The notes: generated by a model not told the origin, from the letters alone. DNA of 64,000 bases from Kitasatospora cheerisanensis KCTC 2395 (GCF_000696185.1 NZ_KK853997.1:3549901-3613900); one strand, 5' to 3'. Positions 43,250 to 54,818 are shown, numbered from the stretch's first letter. A program made the numbers and translations.

Positions 43250-46200
43250 TCACCCGGTCGGGGCGAGCACCGTGAACGCCCTGGGCAGGTAGCCCGGCAC
43301 CGGGACGCCCTTCTGGTAGCTGACACCCGCGACGACCAGGTCGAAGTCGCCGGTGCAGGTGCCCGCCACGTTGATCCGGACCCGCAGCTCGGTGCCGTCC
43401 GCGTTCACCCCCAGCGGGCGCACGTCCAGGCCGCCGCACCAGAGCTGGTCGTTGGTCAACCGGAGCTGCGAGTTGAGGCTGAGCCCGGTGCCGCGGACGG
43501 TCGCCTCGACGTAGCCGCTGCCGGTCGCCGTGGCCGGGGTGATCGCCTCCGGGACGCCGGAGCGCGCGGTGCCGGTGCCCGGCCGGGCGCCCTGCAGGGT
43601 GAAGGCGAGCGGCAGGTGGGCCTGGCCCGGGCTGAACAGCAGGACGGCGTGCCCGGTGCCGGTGCCCTTGTAGGTGCACACCGTGGAGATCCAGGGGAGC
43701 CAGGAGTCCCGGGCGCAGGTGTAGGCGGTGTCGCCGTCGGCCCAGTTCTCCCGGCCCGCCACGCTCAGCCGCGCGCCTTCCAGCCGGTCGTCGGTGACGG
43801 CGGCGACGTCCAGCCGCTGGCCGGGCTGCATCTCCAGCACCGCGCAGTAGAGCGGGGCGTCGTCGCTGAGCGTCCCGCCGAGCGGGCCGAAGCCGTCGGC
43901 GGAGACCGGGTGGGCGGTGCACTCGGGCGCCCAGCCGTCGGCGGTGGCCAGTCGCCACACGTCCAGCCCGCCCGGGAGCGGGGTCCGGTCGAGCGGGTCC
44001 TGGGAGGCGACCGCGGCGAGGTAGCGGGTCGAGCCGGTGACCCGGCAGTCCTTGGCCCAGCCGGCGCACGGCGTGCGGCCGTCGGCGTCCACCACCGTCA
44101 GCCAGGCGGTGGCCTGGTCGGTGTTGGCGTGGGTGCTCGCCTGCAGCAGGTCGGCGGCGGCCGCGTCGAAGGTGGTGCAGTGCGCGTCGACGGAGCTCTC
44201 GAAGGTGAAGCCGGTGGACGGGCTGCCGATCCGGCCCGAGGCGGCGGGCAGGTCGCAGGCGGCCGCCGGGGTGGCGTCCCGGCGGACCACGGTGAAGTCG
44301 AACCGGCCGAGGCCGTTGGTCAGCACCGCGGTGTACGGCCGGCCGGCCGGCGAGTGGCAGGTGTCGGTCCGGCCCGCGACGATCCGGCAGAACTCGTTGC
44401 CGGACGGGTCGACCAGGTGCAGCACGGACTGGTACTGCGGCCCCGAGAGCCGGTAGCCGATCAGCTCGGTCACCGGGTGGTCGGCCGGAACGGCGAAGCA
44501 GTTCTCCAGCGCACCGTCGGCCGGCCGCCCGGACAGGCCGGTGCGGAGGCCGCTGCCGGTGCCGTAGCCGGAGGCGCCCCACGGCGTGCAGCCGGCGGTC
44601 TCGCCGACCCGCTGGACCAGCAGCCGGTGGTCGAACGCTCCCTCGGCCTCCGCCAGCAGCCGGAACGGGGCGGTGCCGGTCAGCCGGCACACCTGGTACG
44701 TGTCGTAGACGGTCTGGCCCCGGCACTGCTCGGTGCCGGCCGCGTCCAGCAGGCGGTAGCGGGCCGTCCCGCCGCCGGCCGTCGCCCCGTTCAGCACGTA
44801 GACGGCTTCGCCGGACGCGGTCGGCAGGGTCCGGCAGATGTCCTTCCCGGCGGCGCCGAAGTTCTCGACGGGCGCGCCGGAGGCCATCTGGTCGTCCCGG
44901 CCGGTGGTGCAGCCGCGGGTCTCGGTGACCGAGCGGAGGACCATTCCGTAGGGGACCGGGTAGGTGCTCGGGTTCACCGTGTAGACGTAGTCGCCGGCGG
45001 TGAGCCCGCAGTAGTCCTCGTTCTCGCAGAGCTTGGTGGTGTCGCCCCGGCGGAGCGCGTCGGCGCGGTAGAGGAAGCCGCTCTTCCACCCCCGGTCGCC
45101 GGTCCCGCGGAGCAGGTAGCGGCCGTCGGCGGGCACCCGCAGGGTCCGGCAGCGGGTGGTGTCCGTCAGGTCGGGGCCCGTACCGAATGCCTGCGGTTCG
45201 ACCACCGGGCAGTCATCCGGCTGCGAGAGCCGGGTCAGGGCCAGCTGGTAGCTTCCCCGGTCGTTGCCCCACGCGCCGTGGACGACCACCCGGTAGGGGG
45301 CGGCGCCGGTCAGCCGGCAGTCGGAGTACGCGGTGGAGGTGGTGCAGATCTCCCGGGCGGTGGCGTCGAACACGCTCGCGTCCAGGCTGGAGGCGATCAG
45401 CCGCATCAGGTCGCCGGAGGCGAAGTCGGTCCGGTAGCAGGTACCGGCCAGGCCGACCGGCACGTTGCCCCCGTAGACGGTGGGCGAGGCCGGCGACATG
45501 TCGGCGGCGGCGACGCCCTCGCAGGTGCCGGTGGAGAGCACCGGCAGGTACGACAGTGCGATCGACAGGGTCTCGGTACCCGCGTTGTCCAGCCGCAGCT
45601 TGTAGGTGCCCGCCGCCTCGGTGAGGCACCGGATCCGGCCGCGCTCGGCGGGGTCGGCCGGGCTCTGGCAGGCGATCCGCCTGCCGTCCGGGCCGAACAG
45701 CTCCGGCGCCGCGCGGTACAGCTGGCCGGACACCCGGACCATCACCAGGTCCCGCGAGTGCGCCACCGCGAGGTCGAACTGCGCCGTGCTGCGCGGCGCG
45801 ACCCGGCAGTTCACCACCACCTGGGGCTCCAGCCCGGCCGGGCAGGCGCCCGGCGAGGGCGAGGACGACGGGCGGGGCGACGGCGAGGCGGAACCGGACG
45901 GCGAGGCGGAACCGGACGGCGAGGGCGACTGCGAGTGGGTGGGCGTCGGGCCGGGGGTCCGGGTCGGGGCCTGGGTGGGAGTGCGGGTGGGCGTCACGCC
46001 GGCTTCGGCGTGGGCCGGTGCGTGGTCGTGGTCCCGTGGTCACCGGCCTGGACGGACCGGCTCCCGCTGCCGGACCCGCCGGCGCCGGTCGAGTCGTCCT
46101 CGTCCGTCGTCCCGTCGGAGGATTCCGAGGGCGCCGGGGACGCCGGGGCCTCCGGGGTGGCCGACGCGGACGGGGACGGGCTCGTCCCGGCGCCGGGCGT

Positions 46201-46383
46201 CGTCGTGGCGGACGGGGAGGCGGACGGCGGGGCGGAGGCCGGTGCCGTCCCGGAGGCCGTCGGCTTCCCGTCCCCGCCCGGCAGCAGCACGGCCAGCGAC
46301 ACCAGCACGGCGAGGACCAGCAGACCGCCGACCACGGCGACCCACCGCATCACTCTTCGGCGACCGGAAAACGGCACGGACAT
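43250..46383 (-). CDS. Large Cys-rich extracellular repeat protein with N-terminal membrane anchor (apparent frameshift), about 1044 aa
   Basis: The gene starts at 46383 with [20 protein letters not shown] and a transmembrane segment (residues 12-33), then a Ser/Pro/Thr/Ala-rich linker. The linker frame ends PTPKPA at about 45994; the next frame continues [18 protein letters not shown]. Adding one base near 46000 joins them. The remaining 860 residues hold many similar domains of about 95 residues with paired cysteines ([44 protein letters not shown]). The predicted topology is type II, anchored with the repeats outside. Function unknown; adhesion or cell-envelope binding is possible. Confidence 0.6.
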
Positions 46384-46484
46384 GCGATCCCCCCGAACAA
46401 GCGCTCTCCCCAGAACGACCGGATCCTAGCGGCTCGCATGCGAATTGCCGACGGCGGATCGGGAATTGATTCGCCGTCGGACGA

Positions 46485-47438
46485 TCAGGCCTCGATCGCG
46501 ACCCGGCTGTCCTGGCCGTCCATGGTGTCGAGGCGGCGCAGGATGATGCCCTCGCGCAGCGCCCACGGGCAGATGTCCAGCTCTTCCAGGCCGAACAGGT
46601 CCATCGCGGCGTCGGCGACCAGCGCGCCGGCCAGCAGCTGGCGGGCGCGGCCGAGCGAGACGCCGGGGATCTGGGCGCGCTCGGCGGGCGTCATGGCGGC
46701 CAGCCGGGGCAGCCAGGCGGAGAGGCCGGCCCGGGTGAGCTTGCGGGGGACGCGGACCCCGGCCCCCTCGGGGGCGGCGCCGGTCATCCGGGCCAGCTGC
46801 TTGAAGGTCTTGGAGGTGGCCACCGAGTGGTCGGGGGCGCCGAGCCGGGCGACGTCGCCGACCGCGCCGGCGATCTCGGCGCGGATGTGCCGCCGCAGTT
46901 CGCGCAGGTCGCCGGGGTCGGCGATGTCGCCGGGCAGGCGGGAGGTGAGGCGGCCGGCGCCGAGCGGCAGGGAGGTGGCGACGTCGGGCTGCTCGTCGAG
47001 GCCGCAGGCGATCTCCAGGGAGCCGCCGCCGATGTCGAGGTTGAGCAGCCGGCCCGAGGACCAGCCGAACCAGCGGCGGACGGCGAGGAAGGTCAGCCGG
47101 GCCTCGTCCTGGCCGGACAGCACGGTGAGGGCGACGCCGGTCTCGTCCTGGACCCGGTGCAGCACCTCCTCGCCGTTGGCGGCCTCCCGGACGGCGGAGG
47201 TGGCGAACGGCAGCAGGTCGACGACGCCCTTGTCCTCGGCGACCCGCAGCGAGGAGGCGACCATCGACACCAGCCGCTCGATGCCGACGGGGCTGATCGC
47301 CCCGTCCTCGTCCAGCAGCTCGGCGAGGCGCAGGTCGGCCTTGTGGGAGTAGGCGGGCAGCGGGGCCGCGCCGGGGTGGGCGTCCACCACGAGGAAGTGG
47401 ACGGTGTTGGAGCCTACGTCGAGCACACCGAGTCGCAT
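46485..47438 (-). CDS. Ppx/GppA family exopolyphosphatase/ppGpp phosphatase, 317 aa
   Basis: An ASKHA-fold phosphatase: N-terminal [29 protein letters not shown], and [10 protein letters not shown] as the phosphate-2 loop. It hydrolyses polyphosphate or converts pppGpp to ppGpp. Length fits short Ppx enzymes typical of actinobacteria, which lack the C-terminal HD domain. Start ATG 47438. It lies between the Cys-rich protein gene and the toxin immunity gene with no obvious functional link. Confidence 0.92.
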   Translation of the reverse strand: MRLGVLDVGSNTVHFLVVDAHPGAAPLPAYSHKADLRLAELLDEDGAISPVGIERLVSMVASSLRVAEDKGVVDLLPFATSAVREAANGEEVLHRVQDETGVALTVLSGQDEARLTFLAVRRWFGWSSGRLLNLDIGGGSLEIACGLDEQPDVATSLPLGAGRLTSRLPGDIADPGDLRELRRHIRAEIAGAVGDVARLGAPDHSVATSKTFKQLARMTGAAPEGAGVRVPRKLTRAGLSAWLPRLAAMTPAERAQIPGVSLGRARQLLAGALVADAAMDLFGLEELDICPWALREGIILRRLDTMDGQDSRVAIEA

Positions 47439-47487
47439 GACCGTCCAACCTAGCCCAACCCGGTGACCTGCCGGGGTGCGGGCGGGG

Positions 47488-48765
47488 TCACAGCATTCCG
47501 TCCCAGAGCTGCTCGACGATCACGGCCCACCAGTTCTCCGGGTGGCGCAGGGCGGTCCGGTCCAGGGCGGCCAGCGCCCACTGGAACTCGGCGACGGCCG
47601 GGCCGGCCTGCTCGGGCGGCAGGTCGCGCAGGCGCGGGTAGCGCTCGGCGAGCAGCGCGAGGCAGCGGGTGAAGGCGGCGAGGTCGGCGTTGCAGTAGCG
47701 GGCCTCGCCGGTGTCTGGGTCGACGGCGCGGATCCGGCCCTGCGCGGTGTCGACGGTGAACAGTGCCCAGCCGTCGGAGCCGAGCAGCCGCTGGCCGAGC
47801 AGCGCGGCGCGGGCCGCGGCGGTGGTGCGGCGGCCGCGGCCGAGCGCGGCGAGGTGCTCGGCCAGGTCGGGCAGGACGGGTCCGGCCTGTTCGGCGATGC
47901 CGTCGCCCTCGGGCAGGTGGAGGGTGAAGAACCCGGGGACGGTGCGCGGCAGACCGGTGCGCTGCAGGGCGCGGGCGGCGGGCTCGGGCAGGTCGGCGGC
48001 GAGCACCGCGGCCTGCTCGAAGCGGTGCACGCCGTCCTCGCCGAACAGTCCGGTCAGCCGCTTCCCGAGGCCGGTCTCGTCCTCGGGCTGGGCGGGCGGC
48101 ACGGCGAGCGGGAACGGCACCCGGTTGTAGTGGCGGCCGCTGCGGGCCACCAGGGCCCGGACGGCGGCCGCCCGGTGGTCGTGGCGCGGCCCGTACGGCT
48201 GCTCGAACTCGATCCGGACGCCGGGCAGCCGGGCCGCGATGACGTGCTCCCAGTAGCCGCCGGGCAGCATCGACAGCCGCAGGTCGGTGCGGAGCGCGAT
48301 CAGGTTCTCCAGGGCGACGCCCTGCGCGGACAGCTGCTGCCAGGCGCGCAGCGCGGGGTGCGGGTGGCCGTGCGCGGAGTGCACGGTCAGCGAGCGGGTG
48401 GCGCCCTTGTCGTCCCGGTAGCCGATCACGGCCCGGGTGCCGGGGCCGGTGACCGGCGGCAGGGCCGGGTTGTGGCTGCCGGCGCCGAGGCGGTCGCGGT
48501 AGAGCCGCTCCACCTCGGGCACCGGGACGGACGGGAAGACGGTGAGTTCGCCGCTGACCCGGTCGACGACGGCGCAGGCCGTGCCGATCTCCTCGGGGGC
48601 GCGGCGCACCCCGGTGAGCGGGTCGGTGAGGATCGGCGCGGGCTCCGGCCAGAGCACCCAGCCGAGGTCGAACTCGTGGCACCTGACAGGCCGTGAACCC
48701 TCCTGCGGGAGGTCGCCGTTGACCCAGCGGTGGGCGGTGGCGAGGGCCTGTTCGCGGGTGATCAT
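47488..48765 (-). CDS. Composite immunity protein: YrhB-like, middle deaminase-like region and C-terminal SUKH-4 domain, 425 aa
   Basis: Residues 1-105 resemble YrhB/Imm35 ([37 protein letters not shown]). The middle (about 110-240) has a degenerate nucleic-acid-deaminase-like look ([18 protein letters not shown]) without the zinc ligands. The last 190 residues are SUKH-4-like ([37 protein letters not shown]). ATG 48765 overlaps the end of the toxin gene by 4 bp (ATGA), the canonical toxin-immunity arrangement. It therefore probably neutralises the Tox-PL toxin in kin cells. Confidence 0.78.
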   Translation of the reverse strand: MITREQALATAHRWVNGDLPQEGSRPVRCHEFDLGWVLWPEPAPILTDPLTGVRRAPEEIGTACAVVDRVSGELTVFPSVPVPEVERLYRDRLGAGSHNPALPPVTGPGTRAVIGYRDDKGATRSLTVHSAHGHPHPALRAWQQLSAQGVALENLIALRTDLRLSMLPGGYWEHVIAARLPGVRIEFEQPYGPRHDHRAAAVRALVARSGRHYNRVPFPLAVPPAQPEDETGLGKRLTGLFGEDGVHRFEQAAVLAADLPEPAARALQRTGLPRTVPGFFTLHLPEGDGIAEQAGPVLPDLAEHLAALGRGRRTTAAARAALLGQRLLGSDGWALFTVDTAQGRIRAVDPDTGEARYCNADLAAFTRCLALLAERYPRLRDLPPEQAGPAVAEFQWALAALDRTALRHPENWWAVIVEQLWDGML

Positions 48766-51700
48766 CGGCTGGTGCTCCCGGTGGTGCGGTGGATGGTGAG
48801 ACGGGAGCGCGGCGGCGCTGCCACGGGCCGCTCCTCGGCGGCCGGCTCCTCGGCGGGGCCGCCGACGGTGGCCGGCACCGGCCCGGGCTCGCCCGCCGCG
48901 GCGGCCGGTTCGCCGGCCGGGACGGCGACGGTGACGGGCAGCGGAGCGGTCAGGTCGATCGGCCGGTCGGCGGCGTCCACGGCGATCGCCCACAGGCCGT
49001 GGTCGGCCGGGTAGAGCGGGGTCGGCGCGGCGTAGCCGGTCTGGTGGTCGAGGTAGCTGAGCACGCCCTTGTGGTTGACGGCGTTCCAGGTGTGCGAGCG
49101 GCCGAAGCCGTCGACGGTGAGCAGCACCGCGCGGGTGCCGGTGCCGTGCGCGAGCAGGGCCTGGCCGAGCTTGCCGTGGGCCTCGGCGCCGTCGCCGAGG
49201 TCGAGGAAGCGGGTGCCGAGTTCGAGTTCGGCGCGGTCGCGGCCGCCGCGCTCGCCGGCCGGGCCGTCGGGCAGGCGGGCGCGGCGCAGGTGGGAGCGCC
49301 GCCGAGGGTGTCGACGGCGGACAGCGCGACGTCCACGCAGTTGTTGGCGCGTCCGCTCTCGCCGGGGCCGCCGCCGTTGAGGACCTCGATCCACTCGCCG
49401 ACCATCGGGTCCGGGTACGGGGCGGGGGTGCGGCGCACCACCTCGGCCTGGTGCGCGGGGTCGACCGGGCCGAGCCCGCCGGGCAGCCCGTACGGGCGGC
49501 TGTCGGCGAGGGTGCGGACCGTCTGCTCGCCGGAGCCGGGCAGCACCGTGCCGCCGCTGCGGCCGCCGGTGATCACCAGCCACGCGGCGGACGCCTGGTG
49601 CACCGGTGCACCGGACTCGTCGACGGGGCCGTGCCGCCGGATGTCCGCCATCGGCTCCTGCCGGACGGGGCCGCCGGGGGCGTGCTGGCCGATGCCGCCG
49701 CCGCCCGCGGCGGGACCGGGCCGGTCACCGGGCGGGCCGCGACCGCGCGGCCGTCCGCCGGGTGCTGGCCGACGCCGACCACCGCGGCCGCCGAACCGCC
49801 CTGGCCGCTCGCACCGGGCGTGCCGGCCGCCGCGCCCGCGGCCGCACCGGGAGCACCGGGGGTTGCGGCCGCTGCGCCCGCGGCCGCACCGGGGCGCCGG
49901 GGTGCCGGCCGCGGCGCCCGGGCGCCGGGAGTGCCGGCCGCGCCGGGCGTGCCGACGGGTGCGGCGCCGACCGGGGCCGCACCGGCCACCGGCCCGCGCC
50001 GACCGGCCGCCGACCGGCAGGCCGCCGCCGGCGACCGGGGCGGAGCCGCCGCCGACCGGGCCGAGCTGGAACGAGGAGCCGCCGGACGAGCCGCCGGAGC
50101 CGCCGCCGAACGACGAGCCGGAGTTGCCGCCGCCGTGGTGACCGCCGCCACCGCCGCCGCCGGCGCTGCCGGAGGACCAGATGTCGGCGTCCACCGCGGG
50201 CGCGGCGGCCGGCGGGGGCGGCGCCAGCACCGAGTCGACGTGCACCGACACCGGGCCGTGCGAGGGCGCGGGCGGGGTGTAGTCGTACGAACCGCCGCCG
50301 CCACCGCCGCCGTAGGAGCCGCCGCCGCCCGCGTTGCCGTAGCCGCCGCCGTTGCCGCCGCCGTGCGAACCGCCGTAGGCGGCGGCCGAGTTGTTCTGGT
50401 AGCCCGAGTTGCCGCGGTGCCCGCCGCCGGCCGGGGCGGACTGCGGCTGGGTGTCCTGGCCGAGCGACACGTCGACGCCGAGGCCGCCGACGTTGGCCTT
50501 GACCGAGATGCCGCCGTTGCCCTGGCCGTTGCCGCCCGGCCCGTTGCTGCCCGGGCCGTTCTGACCGCCCGGGCCGTTGCCCTGGTCGCCGCCGGGGACG
50601 TTGTGGCCGTGCCCGTTGCCGTGGCCGCCGCGCGAACCGTCCGCGAAGGGGCCGCCGTTGTGCTGGCCGTCGGCGACCTGGACGGGCTGCCCGTCCGGGC
50701 CGAGCAGGTCCAGCGGGCGGCCGTCCGCGCCGAACTGGACGATCTGGCCGTTCGGGCCGACCGCCTGCATCGCGGCGTTCACCGTGACGGCCTGGCCGTT
50801 GCCACCGGTCACCAGGTGGCCCTTCTGGTCGGTGACCAGGCCGGACACCTGGCTGCCGTCGGCGGCCATCATCAGCGGGTGGCCGTCCTCGCCGAGCTTG
50901 GGGTGGCCGTCCAGGCCGAGGGCCAGCGTGATGCCGGTGCCGACCAGCGCGCCGGTCAGGCCGACCAGCAGCGGCTTGCCGTCCTTGCCGAGCAGCGGCT
51001 TGCCGTCCTCGCCCATCGCCACGCCGCTGACCGGCGTGCCGTCCGGGCCGACCAACTGCTGGGTGCCGTCCGCGCCCTGGGTGACCTTGACGCCCTCGAC
51101 GCCCTTGACCCGCTGGCCGTCCTCGCCGACCAGCACCGGGTTGCCGTGCCGGTCGGTCTTGACGGTGCCGTCGGCCTTCAGCTCGGCGTGCACGCCGGCC
51201 ACCCCGGCGACCTCCACCGCGCGGGCCACCCCGGACTTCGCCAGCACGCCGGTGACCTGCCCGGAACGCGCGGCCATCGAGGACTCGCGGTTCTCGCCGT
51301 GCAGGCCGCGGCCGTCGGCCTGGGCGATCCGCTCCAGGGCGACCAGCGGAGGCTCCTTGGCGAGCGACTTCGCCGCCTCGCCCATGTCCCGCTCCAGCTG
51401 CTCCAGCAGCTGGCCGATCTTCCGCTTGGCGTCGGCGACCGCGGCCAGCTCCTCGGCCTCGGCGACGCCCTCCTTCACCACGCCGGCCGCGCCGTTCACC
51501 AGGCCGGACACCAGGCCGCCGACCCCGGAGGTCAGCTCCTTGCCGGCCTGCGCGATCTGCGCCTTGGCCTTCGCCTCGGCGGCGTCCGCCGCCCGGATCT
51601 TCTCGGTCAGCTCCTGGAGCACCGCGACGATCTCGGCCTTGCTGTGGTCGACCACGCCGGCCGCCTTGTCCAGCGCGGCGGCCACCAGGCCGGCCGCCGC

Positions 51701-51961
51701 GGACGCGTCGTCGAGCTGGCCGCGGCCGCCGCCGCTGAACTGCTGCCAGTGCGTGCTGAACGCCTCCACCGCGGGGCCCGCGTTCTCCCCGGCCACCCGC
51801 TGCGCGGAGGTGTTGCCGCGGCGCACCAGGGCGTCCGCCTCGGAGCCGAACTCCCGCCACAGACCGGCTGCTTGACGCAGTCCGTCCTCGTCCGCCTGCG
51901 GCCACGCGTGGCCGGTCCGTGCCAGCGCGGGGGCGAGTTCCTCCGGCAGGTTCCTGGACAC
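48762..51961 (-). CDS. WXG/EspB-like polymorphic toxin with repeat linker and C-terminal Tox-PL (papain-fold deamidase) domain, frameshifted, about 1067 aa
   Basis: From GTG 51961 (GGGGGAGCAC upstream), residues 1-200 are a helical WXG100-like/EspB-like secretion domain. Then come about 15 GxDGxPxx-type repeats (GEDGKPLLGKDGKPLLVG), Gly/Ser/Asn and Ala/Pro-rich linkers, and a C-terminal toxin domain. Tox-PL catalytic Cys is in ANNCVDVALS, His in RSHTWNAVNHKG. Three apparent frame changes in the linker (about 49700-50030) and one in the toxin (about 49290-49306) must be corrected. A type VII secretion effector is inferred; the immunity gene overlaps its end. Confidence 0.75.
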
Positions 51962-52026
51962 GTGCTCCCCCTTCGGGTGGTGCGGTTCGGCGTGCACAGC
52001 CGCCCGCCGCGTGCTCTGACTGCGGT

Positions 52027-52371
52027 TCAGGCCCGGCCGGTTGCGGTCGGGTGGTTCAGCGACGGCGCGTTGAAGTCCGCGCTGATCTCGCCGTCGGTGC
52101 GCTCCATGCTGTCCGCCATGGTGTGCAGGCCCCGGCCGATCCGGTCGAGCCGCTCCGCCAGACCCTGCAGCCCGGCGAGCACGCCCTCCCGGGCCTCGCC
52201 GTACGCGCTGCCGAACGGCTTGCCCGGGGCGTCACTGCCCCACGGCGCACCCAGCGCCGCCAGCCCGCTCTCCAACTGCTTCGCGGCGCTGCCGAACTCT
52301 TTCGAGACGGTCTCGAACTCCCGTCCCTCGCCGTGGAGTTCCCACGACCGGATGACGACCTTGTCGCCCAT
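52027..52371 (-). CDS. WXG100-like (ESX) small helical protein, 114 aa
   Basis: A helical protein with heptad-type leucine spacing; SWELHGEGREFETVSKEFGSAAKQ begins it, followed by LAERLDRIGRGLHTMADSMERTD. It fits the WXG100/DUF-type partners that accompany type VII-secreted polymorphic toxins. It is 65 bp upstream of the toxin gene on the same strand, and its likely role is secretion partner or chaperone. I start at ATG 52371, with GGAG 6 bp upstream; an upstream GTG would add six residues. Confidence 0.75.
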   Translation of the reverse strand: MGDKVVIRSWELHGEGREFETVSKEFGSAAKQLESGLAALGAPWGSDAPGKPFGSAYGEAREGVLAGLQGLAERLDRIGRGLHTMADSMERTDGEISADFNAPSLNHPTATGRA

Positions 52372-52593
52372 GTGCACTCCCCCGTGCAAGGGCGCTCGCG
52401 CGCCCGACTACCCCCGGCTGGGACATCCTAGGGCCGCGCGCCGCCCCCGCCGCCCGGGCGGCGGCCCTTTTCACAGCCGTTTCACCTACACCGACCACCA
52501 AGCCCCCCGAAAACCCTCCCAACTCCGACAAACCCGCAGCAAAGCCGCGCCGCCGCACGACGGCCGCCCCGGCCCAGGCCATACCCTTGCCGG
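52372..52593. promoter_or_regulatory. Divergent region upstream of the WXG100-like gene
   Basis: A 222-bp gap between the toxin operon and the Cys-rich gene at 52594. It contains a perfect 18-bp loop-less palindrome (52447-52464, half-site CCGCCGCCC) followed by a short T-run (52468-52471). It may be regulatory or a terminator. Promoter elements are not evident. Confidence 0.4.
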
Positions 52594-53454
52594 GTGGCAC
52601 CTGCTGAGAGCGCGAAGAAGAACAAGAAGTCCAAGAAGTCCGGCCCGGCCCCCGTGCCCGGCAAGGGCCCGGTCGTCGACCTGGCGATGCCGACCGTCCG
52701 CGAAGTCGCCCTCGACTTCCCGCGCGCCTGGGTCGAGTTCACCGACCCCGCCGACGAGGACCAGGTGTTCCGCTGCGACCTCACCTGGCTCACCTCCCGC
52801 TGGGGCTGCATCTTCGGCAAGGGCTGCCACGGCATCCAGCCCGGCCGCGGCGCGTCCGACGGCTGCTGCACCCTCGGCGCCCACTACTCCGACGAGGACG
52901 ACGAGCAGCGCGTCACCGAGCACGCCGCCCGCCTCACCCCCGACATCTGGGAGCACCACGCGGAGGGCACCGACGCGAAGGGCCGGATCCGGCGCGACGG
53001 CGGCATCACCATGTTCGACGAGGACGGCGACCGCCAGACCCGCCGCGTCAACGGCGCCTGCCTCTTCCTCAACAGCCCTGGCTTCCCCGGCGGCGCCGGC
53101 TGCGCCCTGCACGTCCTCGCCCTGCGCGAGGGCCTCGAACCCCTCCAGACCAAGCCGGACGTCTGCTGGCAGCTCCCGATCCGCCGCACCTACGACTGGA
53201 TCGACCGCCCCGACGACACCCGCTACCTCCAGGTCTCGATCGGCGAGTACGACCGCCGCGGCTGGGGCCCCGGCGGCCACGACCTCCACTGGTGGTGCAC
53301 CGGCTCCCCCGAGGCCCACAACGCCCCCGACCCGGTCTACGTCTCCTACCGCCCCGAGCTCACCGAACTCATGGGCCCGGACGCGTACGCCGCCCTCGTC
53401 GCCCTCTGCGAGGCCCACAACCCGCGCCTCGCCCCGCACCCCGCCGACCAGTAG
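52594..53454 (+). CDS. Cys-rich conserved protein (DUF3109-like), 286 aa
   Basis: A lysine-rich N-terminus ([14 protein letters not shown]) is followed by a domain with cysteines: [58 protein letters not shown] and KPDVCWQLP. The pattern resembles DUF3109/YkgJ-type metal-cluster proteins, which are of unknown function and may bind zinc or iron-sulfur clusters. GTG start at 52594. It is convergent with nuoD across a long inverted repeat. Confidence 0.7.
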   Translation: MAPAESAKKNKKSKKSGPAPVPGKGPVVDLAMPTVREVALDFPRAWVEFTDPADEDQVFRCDLTWLTSRWGCIFGKGCHGIQPGRGASDGCCTLGAHYSDEDDEQRVTEHAARLTPDIWEHHAEGTDAKGRIRRDGGITMFDEDGDRQTRRVNGACLFLNSPGFPGGAGCALHVLALREGLEPLQTKPDVCWQLPIRRTYDWIDRPDDTRYLQVSIGEYDRRGWGPGGHDLHWWCTGSPEAHNAPDPVYVSYRPELTELMGPDAYAALVALCEAHNPRLAPHPADQ

Positions 53455-53464
53455 GGGCACCCAT

Positions 53465-53622
53465 CAGGGGCTCGGGGAACGGCGAGGCCGAGTCTGCGGC
53501 TGGTTCTGGGGGCGCGAGAAGGTCCATGAGTTTCGGGTCCCCGCCGTAGGGCCCGTCGCAGCCATGACCGACCGCCGTCCTCGACCGCCGGCAACAGGGC
53601 CTCGCCGGTCCCCGAGCCCCTG
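53465..53622. repeat. Long inverted repeat between convergent genes
   Basis: A 25-bp arm (53465-53489, starting CAGGGGCTCGGGG) and its complement (53598-53622) match at 24 of 25 positions, separated by 108 bp. It fits a common type of streptomycete intergenic repeat and also can act as a terminator for the two convergent genes. Confidence 0.5.
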
Positions 53623-53640
53623 TCGGGGCTCTCCTCGCCC

Positions 53641-54804
53641 TTACTTGTCGATGTCTCCCACCACGAAGAACATCGACCCCAGGATCGCCACCATGTCCGC
53701 GACCAGCGTCCCCGGCAGCAGTTCGGTCAGGGCCTGGATGTTGTTGAACGACGCCGACCGCAGCTTGAGCCGCCACGGCGTCTTCTCGCCGCGCGACACC
53801 AGGTAGTACCCGTTCAGCCCGAGCGGGTTCTCGGTCCAGGCGTAGGTCTCCCCCTCGGGAGCCTTGAGCACCTTGGGCAGCCGCAGGTTGATCGGCCCGG
53901 AGGGCATCTCCGCCAGCCGGTCGAGGCACGCGTCCGCGAGGTCGAGGGAGTTCGCGGTCTGCTCCAGCAGGCACTCGAAGCGGGCCAGGCAGTCGCCCTC
54001 GTCCCGGACGGGCACCCGCAGGACGTCCTGGAGCTCCCCGTACGCGAGGTACGGCTCGTCGCGGCGCAGGTCGAAGTCGACGCCGCTGGCCCGGGCGATC
54101 GGTCCGCTGACGCCGTACGCGTGGACGTGCTCGCGGGAGAGCACGCCGATCCCGGCGGTCCGGCCGCGGAAGATCTCGTTGCCGAGCACGAGGTCCTCGA
54201 AGACCGGCAGTTGCGAGCGGACGACGCCGACGGCCGTGCGGACCCGGCCGAGCCAGCCGGCCGGCAGGTCCTCCTTGAGGCCGCCGACGCGGTTGAACAT
54301 GTAGTGCATGCGACCGCCGGAGGCCTCCTCCAGCACGTGCTGGAGCTCCTCGCGTCCGTTGAAGGAGTGGAAGATCGGGGTGATCCCGCCGAGCTCCAAG
54401 GGGTAGGAGCCGAGGAACATCAGGTGGTTGAGCACCCGGTTGAGTTCGGCGAGCAGGGTCCGCAGCCAGACGGCGCGCTCGGGGACCTCCATGCCGAGCA
54501 TCCGCTCGACGGCGAGGACGACGCCGAGTTCGTTGGCGAAGGCGGACAGCCAGTCGTGCCGGTTCGCCAGCATGATGATCTGCCGGTAGTCGCGGGCCTC
54601 GAAGAGCTTCTCCGCGCCGCGGTGCATGTAGCCGATCACGGGCTCGGCCGAGCTGATCCGCTCGCCGTCGAGGACCAGCTTCAGGCGCAGCACGCCGTGC
54701 GTGGACGGGTGCTGGGGACCGATGTTGAGCACCATGTCGGTGCTGCCGGGATCCCCGGGGAGCGTCTGCGCGCCCGGGCCGATGCCGACCGTGGTCTCCG
54801 TCAT
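53641..54804 (-). CDS. nuoD: NADH-quinone oxidoreductase subunit D (stand-alone NuoD), 387 aa
   Basis: The 49-kDa subunit of complex I (quinone and cluster-N2 site). Signatures are [40 protein letters not shown] and [11 protein letters not shown]. It lies alone, without nuoA-N, as a second nuoD copy known in streptomycetes. Since it lacks its complex, it may act in a different, smaller complex or substitute for the main NuoD. ATG 54804. The preceding methyltransferase gene (14 bp gap) may act on it. Confidence 0.93.
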   Translation of the reverse strand: MTETTVGIGPGAQTLPGDPGSTDMVLNIGPQHPSTHGVLRLKLVLDGERISSAEPVIGYMHRGAEKLFEARDYRQIIMLANRHDWLSAFANELGVVLAVERMLGMEVPERAVWLRTLLAELNRVLNHLMFLGSYPLELGGITPIFHSFNGREELQHVLEEASGGRMHYMFNRVGGLKEDLPAGWLGRVRTAVGVVRSQLPVFEDLVLGNEIFRGRTAGIGVLSREHVHAYGVSGPIARASGVDFDLRRDEPYLAYGELQDVLRVPVRDEGDCLARFECLLEQTANSLDLADACLDRLAEMPSGPINLRLPKVLKAPEGETYAWTENPLGLNGYYLVSRGEKTPWRLKLRSASFNNIQALTELLPGTLVADMVAILGSMFFVVGDIDK

Positions 54805-54818
54805 GGCCGTCGACTCCT

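Noticed and set aside
48762..51961. Calling the toxin gene a pseudogene
   Set aside because: Each break is repaired by restoring a base, and the domains on either side are intact with coupled immunity; sequencing deletions are the simpler explanation.
52447..52464. Perfect palindrome with a short T-run as a terminator of the toxin operon
   Set aside because: It lies upstream of the WXG100-like gene and between divergent genes, so it cannot end their transcripts; left as an unassigned regulatory palindrome.
49451..53806. Very long plus-strand open frame (1451 codons) opposite the toxin operon
   Set aside because: Antisense to a toxin with clear repeats and signature domains; composition is the low-complexity Val/Ala/Gly shadow expected from high GC, with no domain.
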